From Deltaproteobacteria bacterium (lineage in GTDB: Bacteria; Desulfobacterota; Desulfomonilia; UBA1062): a DNA stretch of 7,130 bases. Where the stretch lies: the NCBI GenBank assembly GCA_016934135.1, contig JAFGTK010000044.1, positions 1 through 7,130 on the forward strand, in the 5' to 3' direction. Made by a program: the position numbers and the translations under genes. The notes under the pieces were generated by a model. It saw only the letters and a list, made by a program, of their open reading frames with translations. It did no database searches and was not told where the DNA came from. Positions within the stretch are counted from its first letter, which is position 1, and each line of letters opens with the position of its first letter. This document shows positions 6,174 through 7,130 of the stretch, one piece after another.

Positions 6174-6955
6174 CACTGCCTTATACTGTTTGCTACCTGA
6201 AGCATGGAATCCGCGGTTTTGATGGCCTTGGAATTGAGCTCATATGCCCTTTGACCTACAATCATGTTGATCATTTCTTCTATGGCATCGACATTGGACA
6301 TCTCAAGATAGCCTTGTGTAATGGTGCCGAAATTATCAGTCCCTGCAATGCCCTGTATAGGGTCACCGGATGCTTCGCTCGAGGTATAACCGTTTCTCCC
6401 GATTGAATTCAGCCCTGCAGGATTCGTGAATATATAGACAGGGATCTGACCGGTGGAAAGAACCTCTCCGCCTGAGGACATACAGGTGATCTCACCGCTT
6501 TTTGAAACAGCGACATTCGCCGTGTCCACTGGAACAGAAAAGTCGGGTTGCAGTCTGTCTCCACGGGAGTTTACAATGTATCCGTCACTGTCTATCTTGA
6601 AGGATCCGTCTCTTGTGTATACTTCATTATCGTCAGATATGACCATGAAAAAGCCATCGCCCTCAATAGCCAGATCCAGATCATTATTTGTCTGGGTATA
6701 ATCACCCTGAGAGAATATCTTCTGTACTGCGACAGGACGCGTTCCCATGCCGACTTGTACACCCACCGGTACGCTCCCGCCTGCGGCTGTGGGGCTTCCC
6801 TTCTCCTTATAGGTGGCATAAAATAGGTCTTCAAAATCCGCCCTGCTTTTCTTGAAGCTGGTCGTGTTAACATTTGCCAGATTATTGGCAGTGACATCAA
6901 TCATCAACTGCTGGGCGTTCATGCCTGTTGCCGCTGTCCACATTGCTCGTATCAT
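6173..6955 (-). CDS. flgG: FlgG flagellar basal-body distal rod protein
   Basis: FlgG polymerises into the distal rod, the drive shaft that passes through the P and L rings. The 260-residue product has the same length as the enteric protein. Residues 24-35 read NNLANVNTTSFK, the N-terminal rod/hook signature. Residues 45-85 carry the FlgG-type stretch ending GVQVGMGTRPVAVQKIFSQG, followed by DLAIEGDGFF at about 94-103. The C-terminus (about 215-260) has GYLEMSNVDAIEEM and QRAYELNSKAIKTADSML, the matching core helix. As expected for a substrate of flagellar type III export, there is no cleavable signal peptide. The ATG start is supported by AAGGAGG eight bases upstream, placed in the short gap after flgF. 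Its stop codon overlaps the flgA start region (TGATG), suggesting translational coupling. Confidence 0.97.
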   Translation of the reverse strand: MIRAMWTAATGMNAQQLMIDVTANNLANVNTTSFKKSRADFEDLFYATYKEKGSPTAAGGSVPVGVQVGMGTRPVAVQKIFSQGDYTQTNNDLDLAIEGDGFFMVISDDNEVYTRDGSFKIDSDGYIVNSRGDRLQPDFSVPVDTANVAVSKSGEITCMSSGGEVLSTGQIPVYIFTNPAGLNSIGRNGYTSSEASGDPIQGIAGTDNFGTITQGYLEMSNVDAIEEMINMIVGQRAYELNSKAIKTADSMLQVANSIRQ

Positions 6956-6971
6956 TGTATCAGCCTCCTTT

Positions 6972-7130
6972 TTAGACTGTTCCTACGTTCCGGATTGATT
7001 GTCCATAGGTATCATTAAACGACTTGATCACCCGCTGGAAAGACTCATAAGCCCTCTGTGTGCTTATAAGTCCGACCATCTCCTTGACAGGATCGACATT
7101 GGATGTCTCGATATTACCCTGAGATACAAC
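6972..7130 (-). CDS. flgF: FlgF flagellar basal-body rod protein, C-terminal fragment (5' end outside window)
   Basis: The last 52 codons of a gene entering from the right edge, ending in TAA at 6974-6972. The fragment contains GNIETSNVDPVKEMV followed by LISTQRAYESFQ, the C-terminal pattern shared by flagellar rod and hook proteins (FlgB/C/F/G/E), which packs as a helix in the D0 core. The ending differs from that of the FlgG encoded just downstream. Rod proteins next to flgG are normally FlgF, a proximal rod subunit exported through the flagellar type III apparatus, so this call rests on family pattern plus position. A second rod protein such as another FlgG-like paralog cannot be excluded without the N-terminal part. 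A 16-base gap with a strong ribosome binding site separates it from flgG, so the two are almost certainly cotranscribed. Confidence 0.85.
   Translation of the reverse strand, partial: VVSQGNIETSNVDPVKEMVGLISTQRAYESFQRVIKSFNDTYGQSIRNVGTV

Noticed and set aside
1..7130. CRISPR arrays, tRNA or rRNA genes, insertion sequences
   Set aside because: No regularly spaced repeats, no RNA gene signatures and no transposase-like frames were seen.

Overview
This window is almost entirely one strand of flagellar genes, all read on the minus strand (right to left). In transcription order it holds the end of flgF (rod), flgG (distal rod), flgA (P-ring chaperone), flgH (L ring), flgI (P ring), flgJ (rod-binding domain only), flgN (export chaperone), flgK (hook-filament junction) and csrA (RNA-binding regulator). 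A small two-helix membrane protein with no recognised family follows. No plus-strand gene is supported; the long plus-strand open frames lie opposite conserved flagellar genes.

The organism is a flagellated Gram-negative bacterium, because both outer-membrane (FlgH lipoprotein) and periplasmic (FlgI) ring genes are present. The short FlgJ without a muramidase domain, the roughly 315-residue FlgA, and csrA placed after flgK fit Desulfobacterota (former Deltaproteobacteria), Nitrospirota or a related lineage better than enteric bacteria. This placement is an inference from gene order and domain architecture, not from a database match.

Layout. From 7130 to 3117, flgF-flgG-flgA-flgH-flgI-flgJ are packed with gaps of 16 bases or less, or with start/stop overlaps, and each ring or rod gene has a visible ribosome binding site except flgA, whose site is weak. 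An 84-base gap at 3033-3116 precedes flgN and contains a remote Shine-Dalgarno sequence and a hairpin. flgN and flgK are separated by one base. flgK and csrA are separated by 45 bases, and csrA starts with TTG. A plausible sigma-70-type promoter overlaps the csrA stop codon and could drive the small membrane protein at 234-473. The last 233 bases on the left hold weak terminator-like hairpins and no gene I can support.

How the genes work together: FlgF and FlgG build the rod, FlgJ caps or binds it, FlgA helps FlgI form the P ring and FlgH forms the L ring. FlgN delivers FlgK, which joins hook to filament. CsrA in such clusters normally controls flagellin translation. The main departures from the common order flgJ-flgM-flgN-flgK-flgL-csrA-fliW are the absence of flgM, flgL and fliW from their usual places. 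I found no strong evidence of a new system; the small membrane protein and the flgN leader are the parts most worth a second look.
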